Source: Xenorhabdus bovienii SS-2004
Lineage (GTDB): Bacteria; Pseudomonadota; Gammaproteobacteria; Enterobacterales; Enterobacteriaceae
DNA length: 64,000 nucleotides
Reading direction: 5' to 3'
Assembly: GCF_000027225.1 (NCBI RefSeq)
Contig: NC_013892.1
Location: 1,178,001 to 1,242,000 of the forward strand
The position numbers and the translations under genes were made by a program. Positions 34,061-43,585 of the stretch are shown here, piece after piece. Position 1 is the stretch's first letter. Every line of letters starts with the position of its first letter. The notes under the pieces were generated by a model, which did no database searches, had not been told where the DNA came from, and was given only the letters and a program-made list of their open reading frames with translations.

Positions 34061-35163
34061 TACCCGTCGTCATTGAAGATGCTTGATTTTTCATTTGTAT
34101 CAGATCATGATTGCGCCCATGAAAATTAATCTAACAGATGCCCAAAAAGACGCCCTCGAATTGATGCATGATACGACTCGCGATGGACGAGTACGTGACC
34201 GCATCAAGGCCGTGCTTTTGGCCTCAGAAGGCTGGACTGCCCAGATGATTGCTCAGGCTTTGCGGATCCATGAAAGTACGGTGAGCCGCCATCTGAAAGA
34301 TTACTTCTCTGAGGAAAAACTCGCCCCTGAAAATGGGGGCTCTGAAAGCCGTTTGTCTGCCGAACAAACAACAGAATTAGTTGAGTATCTGATGGCAAAT
34401 TTGATGCACACTACCGCACAAATTGTGGCCTATGTTCGGGCACGATGGCAGGTGACTTTCACTGTCGCAGGAATGACGAAATGGCTTCACCGTCAAGGTT
34501 TCAGCTACAAGAAGCCAATGGGTGCTCCGCATAAATTTGATGCGGATAAACAGCAACAGTTTATTGAAACCTACAACGCGCTGAAAGAAGAATGTGGCCA
34601 GAATGCGCCTATTTTATTTATTGATGCGGTTCACCCGACCCTGTCCACAAAATTAAGTTATGGCTGGATGAAGAGCGGGCGGAAGCACGTCAAAGTGGTT
34701 GAAACCACAGGCAGTCGTACTCGACTCAACATCATGGGTGCCCTTAATTTACAACGGATTGAAGAGACTATTGTTCGTGAATATCCGACGATTAACGCGA
34801 AAAATGTCGTCCTTTTTTTCGGCTCAATCCGGGAAACCTATCCACTTTCGCAAAAAATCCACATTATTCTGGATGGTGCGGGTTATCACCGTTCCGGAGT
34901 CGTCCAATTTTTTGCCGAGGTTTTGAATATTGAGTTGCACTACCTGCCGCCTTACAGCCCTAATCTCAACCCGATTGAGCGATTATGGAAGTATGTGAAT
35001 GAGCAGGTACGAAACAATGTCTATTTTCCGGATACCAAAACATTCCGTGAAACGCTGCGCCACTTTTTTCATGTCACATTGCCAGAAAAAGCGAAAGAAC
35101 TCACCACTCGGTTGACTGATAACTTCCAGATTTTAAAACCCGCATCTTCAAGTTAATTGCGTA
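34061..35163 (+). mobile_element. IS630-family insertion sequence
   Basis: 1103 bases flanked by TA (34059-34060 and 35164-35165), the IS630 target duplication. Ends begin TAC; both carry TTGAAGATGC about 12 bases in, in opposite orientation. One intact transposase gene. Confidence 0.9.
34107..35156 (+). CDS. IS630-family transposase
   Basis: About 349 residues from the ATG at 34107 (34119 is possible). Helix-turn-helix AQMIAQALRIHESTVSRHLK near the N-terminus, a second winged domain, then the DDE catalytic domain: FIDAVHP, IILDGAGYH and NPIERLWKYV. All three acidic residues are present, so the element looks active. Confidence 0.94.
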   Translation: MIAPMKINLTDAQKDALELMHDTTRDGRVRDRIKAVLLASEGWTAQMIAQALRIHESTVSRHLKDYFSEEKLAPENGGSESRLSAEQTTELVEYLMANLMHTTAQIVAYVRARWQVTFTVAGMTKWLHRQGFSYKKPMGAPHKFDADKQQQFIETYNALKEECGQNAPILFIDAVHPTLSTKLSYGWMKSGRKHVKVVETTGSRTRLNIMGALNLQRIEETIVREYPTINAKNVVLFFGSIRETYPLSQKIHIILDGAGYHRSGVVQFFAEVLNIELHYLPPYSPNLNPIERLWKYVNEQVRNNVYFPDTKTFRETLRHFFHVTLPEKAKELTTRLTDNFQILKPASSS

Positions 35164-35478
35164 TATGGAACATTATCTAAAACTGAAATTACTTTACCGG
35201 TAAAATTGAATGATAGTAAAAATGTATTTTACGGTTATCAGCTGCTTATGGGTGGGTCATCAACTTATGTCAGATTTAAAAATGGTGATTACAGCTATGT
35301 CGTCTATGCAGGGGGAAGTAAATATTGGGATTTTTCAGGGCTTGTTGTTTATAAAGGCGATAAAATTATCAATAAAAAGTCCTGCAAAGATTCCGAATCG
35401 TTAGGCCTTATAGATATAGGTGAATATCATATTCAAGAAGACCCAATGATTGAAAAGTATAGTTCAGCTCCAAATTGA
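35164..35478 (+). pseudogene. 3' part of secreted-protein gene split by IS630
   Basis: Continues the frame of 33921: YGTLSKTEITLPVKLNDSKN, VFYGYQLLMGGSSTYVRFKN and DYSYVVYAGGSKYWDFSGLV. Beta-rich with a late cysteine (KKSCKDSESLG). A TTG at 35206 could start a fragment but it would have no signal peptide. Confidence 0.8.
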
Positions 35479-35500
35479 TATTTAATGCACGATAATTCAG

Positions 35501-35521
35501 CCCTCTTCGGAGGGTTTTTTG
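35501..35521 (+). terminator. Terminator before the terminase genes
   Basis: CCCTC-TTCG-GAGGG with T7. It would insulate the accessory gene; late Q-modified polymerase is expected to pass it. Confidence 0.85.
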
Positions 35522-35540
35522 CTTTATAGAGGAAAAAGAA

Positions 35541-36053
35541 ATGGCACTCACCGACAAACAAGAAATGTTTTGTCGCGAGTACCTCGTTGATTTGAACGCC
35601 ACACAAGCGGCCATTCGTGCGGGGTACAGCGAAAGGACTGCTAACCGCACTGCGTCTGAAAACCTGTCAAAACCTGATATTCAGTCGCGAATTGCAGAAC
35701 TGAAAGCCGGTCGCAATGAAGAGGTCGGGGTTAATGCCACCTACGTATTAAAGCGGTTGGTCGAAATTGACCAGATGGACGTACTCGACATTCTTACTGA
35801 TGGCGGTGAACTGAAACCGGTAAAAGACTGGCCTAAAGTCTGGCGTACCACTCTATCCGGTATGGAAGTGGTTGAGATGGGTTCACAAGATACCACAGCG
35901 TTACTCAAGAAAATCAAGTGGCCGGATAAAGTGAAGAACCTAGAGCTGTTAGGCAAGCACATCAGCGTTCAGGCATTCCGTGATCAGGTCAAGAATGAAC
36001 ATGATGTTGTCGGTAAGCTATCCGATATGATGGACGAACTCTCTAAGGGGTAA
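35541..36053 (+). CDS. terS: Terminase small subunit
   Basis: 170 residues, Terminase_2 type: LTDKQEMFCREYLVDLNATQ, AAIRAGYSERTANRTASENL, KPDIQSRIAEL form the DNA-binding helix-turn-helix. GAGG precedes the start. It recognises the packaging site and regulates the large subunit encoded 2 bases later. Confidence 0.93.
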   Translation: MALTDKQEMFCREYLVDLNATQAAIRAGYSERTANRTASENLSKPDIQSRIAELKAGRNEEVGVNATYVLKRLVEIDQMDVLDILTDGGELKPVKDWPKVWRTTLSGMEVVEMGSQDTTALLKKIKWPDKVKNLELLGKHISVQAFRDQVKNEHDVVGKLSDMMDELSKG

Positions 36054-36055
36054 TC

Positions 36056-37525
36056 ATGAAGCCAGAACATTTAGCGTTACTGCGCGATAAACTCTGGCGG
36101 CTGAATCATCTCTACTGGATTACGGACAAAGAAGGTCGCCCCGTCAGATTTAAGATGACACCAGAGCAGCTGGAGTATTTCGAGGGCATCCATACCCGTA
36201 ATATTATCCTGAAAGCCCGTCAGCTCGGTTTCACAACTGAGGTATGCATTATCCAGCTTGACGCTGCCCTATTCGAATCTGCCAAATGCGCCCTGATTGC
36301 CCACACCCTGAATGACGCAAAGCGACTATTCCGTGAGAAGGTTAAGTACGCCTATGACCAATTGCCGGATGAGATTAAAGCCGCCAATCCTGCCAGTAAT
36401 GACGCAGCGGGTGAATTAGTCTTTCGCAAGGGCGGCTCGCTGTACGTATCAACCTCTTTCCGTGGTGGCACATTGCGTTATCTGCATGTCTCTGAATTCG
36501 GGAAGATATGCGCCAAGTTCCCCCACAAAGCCAGAGAAATTGTCACCGGTGCTTTTGAAGCGGTATCGACAGATTGTTTCACGACGATTGAGAGTACGGC
36601 GGAAGGGAGAGCGGGATACTTCTTTGACTACTGCCAGACGGCAGAGAAAGCACAACTACAGGGTAAGCAGCTATCTAACCTCGATTGGAAGTTTTTCTTT
36701 TTCTCGTGGTGGAAGAATCCGCAATACGCAATAGACCCAGTAGAGGCATGGCCTCAGCGCCTGGTTGACTACTTCGCTGAATTATCAGGCAAACACGGCA
36801 TTCAGTTAAATGAACGTCAAAAGGCATGGTATCTCGCCAAAGAGAAGACACTCGGCGATGACATGAAGCGGGAATATCCATCCATCCCGTCCGAGGCATT
36901 CCAGCAATCAGTAGAAGGTGCGTACTACGCCAAGCAGTTCCGCTGGCTATATGAGAACAAACGCATCGGAAAATTACCGGATAATTCACACCTACCAGTA
37001 CATACCTTCTGGGATATCGGGGTGGGTGATTCGACGGCGATCTGGTTCGTACGTGAAGTGGGGGAAGAGTTCCACGTCATCGACTATTACGAAAACTCCG
37101 GTGAGGGTTTACGGCATTACATGAAGGTATTGAAGGATAAAGGCTATATCTATGGTGATCATTGGGGGCCACATGATATCGATAACCGTGAGTTTGGCGC
37201 TGATGCCAAGTCTCGACGAGAACTGGCGCGCGAAGGGTACGAAATCGACGGTCAGAAATACTCAATGATCTTCAAGGTTGTGCCAAAGGTTGGCGTGGAT
37301 ACTGGCATAGAATCGGTGCGTGAAATCCTGTCCAGTTGTGTATTTGATGAAGAGTGTAGTGAGGGGATATCTCATCTGGAAAGCTACCGCAAGGAATGGG
37401 ATGACAAGCGCGGTTGCTGGAAAGATAAGCCACTTCATGACTTCACATCACATGGTGCGGACGGGTTCAGGTATTTTGCTGTTGCCAAGAACAACCGTAA
37501 GGCTGTGGGCGCATTTTTCTTTTAA
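36056..37525 (+). CDS. terL: Terminase large subunit
   Basis: 489 residues. ATPase part: KARQLGFTTEVCII as the Walker A region and LHVSEFGKIC as Walker B; the C-terminal RNase H-like nuclease starts HTFWDIGVGDSTAIWF and continues with DHWGPHDI. It drives DNA into proheads and cuts the concatemer. Closely spaced with terS and portal. Confidence 0.93.
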   Translation: MKPEHLALLRDKLWRLNHLYWITDKEGRPVRFKMTPEQLEYFEGIHTRNIILKARQLGFTTEVCIIQLDAALFESAKCALIAHTLNDAKRLFREKVKYAYDQLPDEIKAANPASNDAAGELVFRKGGSLYVSTSFRGGTLRYLHVSEFGKICAKFPHKAREIVTGAFEAVSTDCFTTIESTAEGRAGYFFDYCQTAEKAQLQGKQLSNLDWKFFFFSWWKNPQYAIDPVEAWPQRLVDYFAELSGKHGIQLNERQKAWYLAKEKTLGDDMKREYPSIPSEAFQQSVEGAYYAKQFRWLYENKRIGKLPDNSHLPVHTFWDIGVGDSTAIWFVREVGEEFHVIDYYENSGEGLRHYMKVLKDKGYIYGDHWGPHDIDNREFGADAKSRRELAREGYEIDGQKYSMIFKVVPKVGVDTGIESVREILSSCVFDEECSEGISHLESYRKEWDDKRGCWKDKPLHDFTSHGADGFRYFAVAKNNRKAVGAFFF

Positions 37526-37534
37526 GGAGAGGCT

Positions 37535-38959
37535 GTGAGTGAAAAACAAGAATTGCTCGTTAATAGTCTGGTTGACACGATCGCCAAGCGGATGCTCTAT
37601 GCGTCGGGTGGGATTAGCGGCAATACAAAACGAACCAATATTTATTCTGAGTTCGGTTATCCCGAGCAGCTCAGATTCAAAGAGTACTATAACGTCTATG
37701 AGCGTAATGCTGTAGCTCATGCCGCCGTGCATCGTTTGCTGGACGGGTGTTGGCAGGACAATCCGACCATTATTGATGGCGAGGAAAAGAAAGAGTCAGA
37801 CGTAACCAGCGCATGGGAAACGAAAGTTACAAAGCTGCTAAAGCCGTTCTGGGCGAAAATCAAAGATGCTGATCGCCGCAATATGATTGGTAACTACTCA
37901 GCGCTGCTTATTCAGGTTAGGGATAGCAAAAACTGGAGTGAGCCTGTTGATGTTACTGTGGTATCACGACTAAAAGTTGATGCAGTAGTTAACCTAATCC
38001 CCGTCTGGGAGCCTCAATTGACTGTTGCCGAGTGGGATCAGGATATTCATTCAGATACCTATGGGCAGCCAAAGATGTTCAATTTTGATGAACGTCCCGT
38101 GGGTCAGGTTGAGATGCAAGGCCCAGCGAAACAACTTCTCATTCATCCATCACGGGTGATTACTTTGTGCGAAGGTGCCGAAAGTGGGGATATTTTCTCC
38201 GGCACGCCGTTGCTCAGGGCGGGGTATAACAAATTGCTGGATATCGAAAAGGTATCTGGTGGTAGTTCCGAGGGTTTTTTGAAAAACGCTTCTCGTCAGA
38301 TCGGGGTGGAGTTTGAAAAAGAAACTGATATGAATAGTATCACCACGGCGGCAATTCAAGCTGGCTACAAAGACCTCGGCGCGGCACTGGAAGATAAAAT
38401 CAGCAAGCTCAACAGAGGGACTGACTCAGCGGCAGTGATGCAAGCGGGGCGGTTGAATGTCCTGTCTGTTGCTCCGGGAGACCCAACACCCACATGGGAA
38501 GTGACAGCCCGTGAGTTTTGCGCCTCCGTGCAAGTGCCGTTTACTGTGCTGTTCGGCACTCAGACCGGAAAGTTAGCCGGTGATAAAGATGATGCCACTT
38601 GGAAGGTTCGGTTGAATGGTCGCCGATGGGGTTTTCTAACCCAATATGTGACGCAATTGATAACGCGGTTGTGGGAAATCGGCATTATCGAACCACCTTC
38701 TTCCGGTGAGGTCACTATTGCATGGTCTGACATGCTCGCCGCCAGTGAGCAGGAGAAGATCGACAATATGATTAAGATGGCTGAGGCTGCACTTAAGACA
38801 CAACAGGCTTTTGGGACACCCGCGTTTACTCCTAATGAAGTCCGTACTGTAGGCGAGATGGAGCCGTTGGAAGAAGAGCCAGAGCCACAGGGCGCAACCG
38901 GAGATCCGTTAACTGATGACCCAGACCAAAATTGGAACCCCGATAATACCAAGGAATAA
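37535..38959 (+). CDS. DUF1073-type portal protein
   Basis: 474 residues. YPEQLRFKEYYNVYERNAVA, AHAAVHRLLDGCWQDNPTII, and LFGTQTGKLAGDKDDATWKV are features of the DUF1073 portal family; acidic Pro/Glu C-terminus. Forms the ring at the head vertex. Databases name part of this family after the Acb1 anti-CBASS domain, but I see no such 2H-phosphoesterase motif here. Confidence 0.85.
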   Translation: MSEKQELLVNSLVDTIAKRMLYASGGISGNTKRTNIYSEFGYPEQLRFKEYYNVYERNAVAHAAVHRLLDGCWQDNPTIIDGEEKKESDVTSAWETKVTKLLKPFWAKIKDADRRNMIGNYSALLIQVRDSKNWSEPVDVTVVSRLKVDAVVNLIPVWEPQLTVAEWDQDIHSDTYGQPKMFNFDERPVGQVEMQGPAKQLLIHPSRVITLCEGAESGDIFSGTPLLRAGYNKLLDIEKVSGGSSEGFLKNASRQIGVEFEKETDMNSITTAAIQAGYKDLGAALEDKISKLNRGTDSAAVMQAGRLNVLSVAPGDPTPTWEVTAREFCASVQVPFTVLFGTQTGKLAGDKDDATWKVRLNGRRWGFLTQYVTQLITRLWEIGIIEPPSSGEVTIAWSDMLAASEQEKIDNMIKMAEAALKTQQAFGTPAFTPNEVRTVGEMEPLEEEPEPQGATGDPLTDDPDQNWNPDNTKE

Positions 38960-39908
38960 GCGTGACCCCACGCAATCATACCGCCCCGTTAACAAGATGT
39001 TTCGTGATATCGAACAGCGGTATTACGGCATCAAGGTGGCGCTGAAACAACTATTTAATGAAAGATTGGTTGGCCGAGAGCGTAGTGTTAATTCACTCTA
39101 TGGATACATACTCACCCAAAATGCGGTAAAGCCTGACACGCTTTACCGAGTCAATGCCGGAACGTATATCTATGACATGACAGCCCAGCAACTGGCTGAT
39201 CTGCTGGAGATAGTGCAAATAATTCTGGATGATTTTTTGCTTGCTGGTGGGAAAGATCAGCTATGGGCTTTTAGTTATGTAGCGGATGAGTATCAGCGAG
39301 GAACATTAAACGCCTATACCAATCTATCCGCACAGTCAGAAATCTACGCACAGAAAACCACACTCTCAGCCTTGTTATCAACGCCAGCCTATCAAAATCA
39401 GGTGGCGGCAGCTTTTATATCAACCTACAGCGATTGGAAGGGCGTTTCTGATGCGGCACGGGCTGATCTTTCTCATGTGATAGCTGAGGCTATTGCTCGC
39501 GGCGTCAATCCGAGAGAGATTGCCGCTATCATCAGTAAACGCTTGAATGTGTCAATAGGAACCGCCAAGAACATCGCCCAGACTGAGCAAGTAGGTGCAT
39601 TGCGAGAGGCTAATTGGAATGAATCTGAATGGGCTAAAGAACGGCTGGGATTAAATACCAAATTGCTTTGGTTATCCGCTCTGAAACCTACAACACGGCA
39701 ATGGCATGCAGTCAGGCATGGGAAACTCTACACAAAACAGGAAGCTGAGGAATTCTATTCCAAGAACGGTAATCGCTATCGCTGCTACTGCGCACAACAG
39801 CCTGTTGTTCTGGACGATAGCGGAAAACTGTATAACACCGGGCTGACTAAACGTCTGACAGAAGAACGTCAGGCGTGGCAAAAACCAGAACCGGAACAAA
39901 TCGAGTAA
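38916..39908 (+). CDS. Head morphogenesis protein (SPP1 gp7 type)
   Basis: 330 residues starting inside the portal gene (44-base overlap). Hallmark SIGTAKNIAQTEQVGALREA then a final domain with ATTRQWHAVRHGKLYTK-like order (KPTTRQWHAVRHGKLYTKQE) and RCYCAQQP. Minor head protein that associates with the portal and is needed for head assembly. Confidence 0.88.
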   Translation: MTQTKIGTPIIPRNKRDPTQSYRPVNKMFRDIEQRYYGIKVALKQLFNERLVGRERSVNSLYGYILTQNAVKPDTLYRVNAGTYIYDMTAQQLADLLEIVQIILDDFLLAGGKDQLWAFSYVADEYQRGTLNAYTNLSAQSEIYAQKTTLSALLSTPAYQNQVAAAFISTYSDWKGVSDAARADLSHVIAEAIARGVNPREIAAIISKRLNVSIGTAKNIAQTEQVGALREANWNESEWAKERLGLNTKLLWLSALKPTTRQWHAVRHGKLYTKQEAEEFYSKNGNRYRCYCAQQPVVLDDSGKLYNTGLTKRLTEERQAWQKPEPEQIE

Positions 39909-39928
39909 CACTTCAAAGAGGTCACGAC

Positions 39929-41317
39929 ATGAAGCTATCCAGCGTTCATGTTAAATCCCTAGCCCTAAACTCCTCCAATATCTCAACTGAAACTATCGAT
40001 GGTGATGCACATATTGTCATTCGTGGCGTTGTACCCGTTGTTGATGATGTTGTGATGAACGGCGGTCTTTATCCGGCTGGTGAGATTAACAAGAGCTACA
40101 AATCAATAGAAGGCAAGCAGATGCCTTTGGGACATCCCAGCATTGACGGCCAGTATGTCTCTGCGGATGTTCCCCGTGCGGTCAATCAGTTTCATGTTGG
40201 TGCATGGGCTGAGAATGTACGAAAAGACGGTGATCGGGTTGTCATGGACATGAAGATTAACCGTCGGTATGCGGAGTCTACGGAAAAGGGGCAGGTTTTA
40301 CTACAGCGTCTGGATGACATGATCGCTAACAAAGGCGCTGAGCCTATACACATTTCCACTGGGCTATTGCTACAGCGTGAGCAGAACGGCGGGAAGTCAC
40401 GAGGGAAAAAGTACACATGGATTGCACGAAATATGCAGTTCGACCATGTGGCCATTCTCCCACCCGAAGAACCGGGAGCCGCAACACCAAAAGAGGGGGT
40501 GGGGATTTTTGTCAACTCTGATGGTGAAAAGCTGAATGTCGAGCAGGTTAATCTGTCTGATGCATCAAATTGCACAAAAGAGGGAGTGGTTGATAAAACG
40601 AAATTCTTTTTCACCAATGCCTCTAACTTCTCATTCGATGACATTTACTCAGCGCTCAGAGCAAAGTTAAAAGTTGCATACCCAAATGATGACTGGCCTT
40701 ACCCTGAAACCGTCTGGCCTGACAAATTTATCTACTACCGATCCGGTAAAACCTATCAGCAAAAATATCTCATGAACGATGACGGTACAGCCGAACTCGT
40801 CGGAGAGTCTGTCGAAGTTGTGCGTAAGCCAACTGAATACGAAATTAAAACCAACGGAGCTAATAACCCGATGAAAGACATGATTGTTAACGCCCTGAAA
40901 GCGAAAGGTAAGTCGACTGACGGCAAGACCGAAGCTGAATTGCTTGATGCATACAACCAGATGAATGCTGACGAAGCAAAAGACAAAGAAACGCTGGAAG
41001 AAAAAGCCGCGCGCGCGAAAAAAGAGAAAGAGGCCGTAACAAATACTGATGCGATTACCGCAGCAATAAATGCAGCCATGAAACCAGTGACTGACAAAAT
41101 CACCACGCTGGAATCTCAGTTGACCGCGAACGCAGACAAGGAGAAATCCGACAAACGTGCTGCGGTAAAAGCGAAGTTTGGTCTGGACGATATCGCGGTT
41201 AATGCGCTGGATGGTGCAGCACTGGATGGCTTTTATGCCCAGTGCCAGACATCAGCAGGGCTGAATTCATCATTCACAAACAACAATTCTGAATCATTCA
41301 CATCTATGCCGGAGTAA
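39929..41317 (+). CDS. DUF2213 prohead protease with scaffold-like C-terminus
   Basis: 462 residues from the ATG at 39929 (AGAGG upstream). N-terminal about 210 residues are the DUF2213 protease type: GGLYPAGEINKSYKSIEGKQ, MPLGHPSIDG, EPIHISTGLLL, NMQFDHVAILPPEEPGA. The C-terminal third is a charged coiled coil (AKDKETLEEKAARAKKEKEA). An in-frame ATG at 40871 could yield a separate scaffold. Cleaves head proteins during maturation. Confidence 0.82.
   Translation: MKLSSVHVKSLALNSSNISTETIDGDAHIVIRGVVPVVDDVVMNGGLYPAGEINKSYKSIEGKQMPLGHPSIDGQYVSADVPRAVNQFHVGAWAENVRKDGDRVVMDMKINRRYAESTEKGQVLLQRLDDMIANKGAEPIHISTGLLLQREQNGGKSRGKKYTWIARNMQFDHVAILPPEEPGAATPKEGVGIFVNSDGEKLNVEQVNLSDASNCTKEGVVDKTKFFFTNASNFSFDDIYSALRAKLKVAYPNDDWPYPETVWPDKFIYYRSGKTYQQKYLMNDDGTAELVGESVEVVRKPTEYEIKTNGANNPMKDMIVNALKAKGKSTDGKTEAELLDAYNQMNADEAKDKETLEEKAARAKKEKEAVTNTDAITAAINAAMKPVTDKITTLESQLTANADKEKSDKRAAVKAKFGLDDIAVNALDGAALDGFYAQCQTSAGLNSSFTNNNSESFTSMPE
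40871..41317 (+). other. Possible internal-start scaffold product
   Basis: ATG AAA GAC at 40871, in frame, with GGAG 12 bases upstream. It would give 148 residues, mostly coiled coil, as lambda C contains Nu3. Spacing of the ribosome site is long. Confidence 0.4.
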
Positions 41318-41322
41318 TGGAA

Positions 41323-41751
41323 ATGGCTAAAGACGGAAAACATGTAATTCATGCGGGTGGTGTATTTACCAATCCGATGCTGAATCGCGAAGGTGCGGCG
41401 GCGGTAGATACGAAGCCCGGCACCATTGGGTATTTTGAGGCAGGCAAATTCAAAGCCTCCGTGGACGGCAAAGAATCAGCCATTTTGTATGTTGCCAATA
41501 TCGACTATCTCCGCTGCCAGACAGTGGATGACGCTATCACGGCGGGTTCAGTGGTCATCTGTATTCACCCTATGGCGGGGGTATTCCTAAACGTTCGTGC
41601 AACTGAGGGAACGTATAAAAAGGGTCAGCCTGTGACGGCTGCTAACGGTCAGATTGCGGCGGCTGGTGATGGTGTTGCTGCATTTGCCTATGTCGAAGAA
41701 GACAGTATCACAGCAAAAGCGGGTGATCTGGTTCGCGTGGTGTTTAAGTAA
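41323..41751 (+). CDS. Head decoration (cement) protein
   Basis: 142 residues from the second ATG at 41323 (an earlier ATG at 41317 overlaps the protease stop). HVIHAGGVFTNPMLNREGAA, KKGQPVTAANGQIAAAGDGV fit a small beta-rich capsid-stabilising protein. Lies directly before the major capsid gene. Confidence 0.78.
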   Translation: MAKDGKHVIHAGGVFTNPMLNREGAAAVDTKPGTIGYFEAGKFKASVDGKESAILYVANIDYLRCQTVDDAITAGSVVICIHPMAGVFLNVRATEGTYKKGQPVTAANGQIAAAGDGVAAFAYVEEDSITAKAGDLVRVVFK

Positions 41752-41761
41752 GGAGAACTGA

Positions 41762-42838
41762 ATGTTTTATTTTTCAACTAAACGGGCAACCGAAACCGGC
41801 AACCTTGAGGCTAATCAAGCTCAGTTTGGCGAGCTGACGTTAGCCCGTAATTCATCTGCTCAGGCGGTAGCGGCTTTTATTTCTCGCGCTCGCTTCCGTG
41901 GTGAGGATGCTCCGCGCCTTGATGCGGTTAATGCTATCGATGATATCAAGCGCCTGTATCGTGCGTATGACCAGACTGTGCTGGCAGAGTTTGAGCCTAA
42001 CACTGAATTCACTCTGTTAAATGATCTGGTGGGATTATCTCGCTCAGTGCGTTTAGAAGAATCAGTGTATGAATATGCTCGTACTGGCGGCACTGGTTGG
42101 GCACATACGTCAATGTCTGGTCAGATTGGTGCAGCTCTGGATGCACGTTCTTACAGCTTTGACGGTACGATGGTGCCAATTCACGATACGGGCTTTAAGT
42201 TCAATTGGCGCGATCCGGTATTTAACAAAGGCTCTGCGCTGGCTTCATTGTCTGATGCACAGGCCGACTCTGTAAAAGTTGTTCGTCGTAAGTATCTCGA
42301 CTTTATCTGGAATGGTTTCCGCGACAGTGAAGGTAATTTCATTAAGTTTGATGATAAAACGTGGAAAGGCTTACGCGCTGATGAGCGTATCGCACAAGTC
42401 ACGCTAAACGTCGATCACACCACGAGCACAGATGGTCAAGCAATGCGTAGTGAAGTTATGAAAGTGCGTGACGTGCTGAAATTACAAAACTACCAGTACG
42501 GGGCACAGACTTGGTATGTATCAGGTGACGTCCTGTCTAACTGGGAAAAACTGTACTACGACGTTAACCAGACCCGCACTGTTCTTGAGGAAATTAAGAA
42601 AATCACGGGCATTGCTGGCATCAAAGAAGACTTTGAGCTGAAAGGCAATGAAATGATGATCATTCCACTGGGCGCAGGTGTTATCGCACCGATTGTTGGA
42701 CAGGCTTTCGGCACGGTTGCGGATCCACGCCAGTTCTATAACTCCGACTATGTATGGCGCACATGGGGGGCTGCTGGTCTGATGGTTAAGCAGGATATTA
42801 ACGGACACTTCTCAGTCATCCACGCCAAAGGCAAGTAA
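41762..42838 (+). CDS. Major capsid protein
   Basis: 358 residues, the most likely coat protein by place and size. AYDQTVLAEFEPNTEFTLLN, IPLGAGVIAPIVGQAFGTV and YVWRTWGAAGLMVKQ are typical of the coat proteins that travel with DUF2213 proteases. AAGGAG precedes the ATG. HK97 fold is expected. Confidence 0.88.
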   Translation: MFYFSTKRATETGNLEANQAQFGELTLARNSSAQAVAAFISRARFRGEDAPRLDAVNAIDDIKRLYRAYDQTVLAEFEPNTEFTLLNDLVGLSRSVRLEESVYEYARTGGTGWAHTSMSGQIGAALDARSYSFDGTMVPIHDTGFKFNWRDPVFNKGSALASLSDAQADSVKVVRRKYLDFIWNGFRDSEGNFIKFDDKTWKGLRADERIAQVTLNVDHTTSTDGQAMRSEVMKVRDVLKLQNYQYGAQTWYVSGDVLSNWEKLYYDVNQTRTVLEEIKKITGIAGIKEDFELKGNEMMIIPLGAGVIAPIVGQAFGTVADPRQFYNSDYVWRTWGAAGLMVKQDINGHFSVIHAKGK

Positions 42839-42847
42839 GGGGGATAT

Positions 42848-43237
42848 ATGGCACTCGTAAAAATTTTGGTAACAAATCTTTTTGCCGGTGCCAACCTTCA
42901 GAAGTTGGAGGTTGGCCACACCTATGAGATTAATGACAGTATTGCTGTTAAGTGGATTGACGCTGGCAAAGCAGAAGCTTCTAAAGATAAAAAGGGGGAG
43001 AAATTAGTATTTGAAGTAGCGACACCTGCAACCATGAATTTTTCTGAAGATTCAGAACTACAAGCTGAACTGGATGACGCTAACGCTAAGATGCTAGCCA
43101 TGATTGAGGCCGCTAAGGCAAAAGAAACGGAACTCACAGAAGTATTGGCGGCTGAAAAAAAACGAGCTGATGATGCAGAGAAAGCTCTTGCGGAAGCGGC
43201 CAGAAAGGCGAAAAAAGATGGTGATAACACTGAGTGA
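42848..43237 (+). CDS. Coiled-coil structural protein
   Basis: 129 residues. A small N-terminal beta domain (FAGANLQKLEVGHTYEINDS) and an Ala/Lys/Glu coiled coil (about 75-125). Lies in the head-completion cluster. Function unknown. Confidence 0.65.
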   Translation: MALVKILVTNLFAGANLQKLEVGHTYEINDSIAVKWIDAGKAEASKDKKGEKLVFEVATPATMNFSEDSELQAELDDANAKMLAMIEAAKAKETELTEVLAAEKKRADDAEKALAEAARKAKKDGDNTE

Positions 43238-43583
43238 CATTAAGCCGATGATCGCCGAGTTGGGTTTCACATTGCCTGATTCTGTACTGGAATTGCTCTT
43301 GGAGCAGGTGAATGTAACCTCGGAGTGTATGACGGCTCAGGGTTATGAGGACAACCTGCAAAAACTCCTGCTTATCTATGCCGCTGTCCGTCTGGCTTCC
43401 CTGTCCGGTGCGAGAAAAATTGCCTCACAGGGTTCGCCCTCCGGTGGTTCGCGTTCATTCAATTACGATTCAGCCGGCACGGATTATTTGCTGAAACAAA
43501 TCAGGATCTGGGATAAACAAGGCTGCCTGTCCGGTTTGCCGCTGGAAAGTAAATCAGTCGGCTTCTTTGATGTAGTGGGGTGA
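43218..43583 (+). CDS. Head-tail connector-type protein
   Basis: 121 residues from the ATG at 43218, overlapping the coiled-coil gene by 20 bases. ITLSDIKPMIAELGFTLPDS, QKLLLIYAAVRLASLSG; the position after the capsid gene fits an adaptor. Family not certain. Confidence 0.65.
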   Translation: MVITLSDIKPMIAELGFTLPDSVLELLLEQVNVTSECMTAQGYEDNLQKLLLIYAAVRLASLSGARKIASQGSPSGGSRSFNYDSAGTDYLLKQIRIWDKQGCLSGLPLESKSVGFFDVVG

Positions 43584-43585
43584 AC

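Noticed and set aside
37535..38959. Anti-CBASS Acb1 function for the DUF1073 protein
   Set aside because: Database names link DUF1073 with Acb1, but the paired HxT motifs of a 2H phosphoesterase are not visible; the sequence fits a portal.
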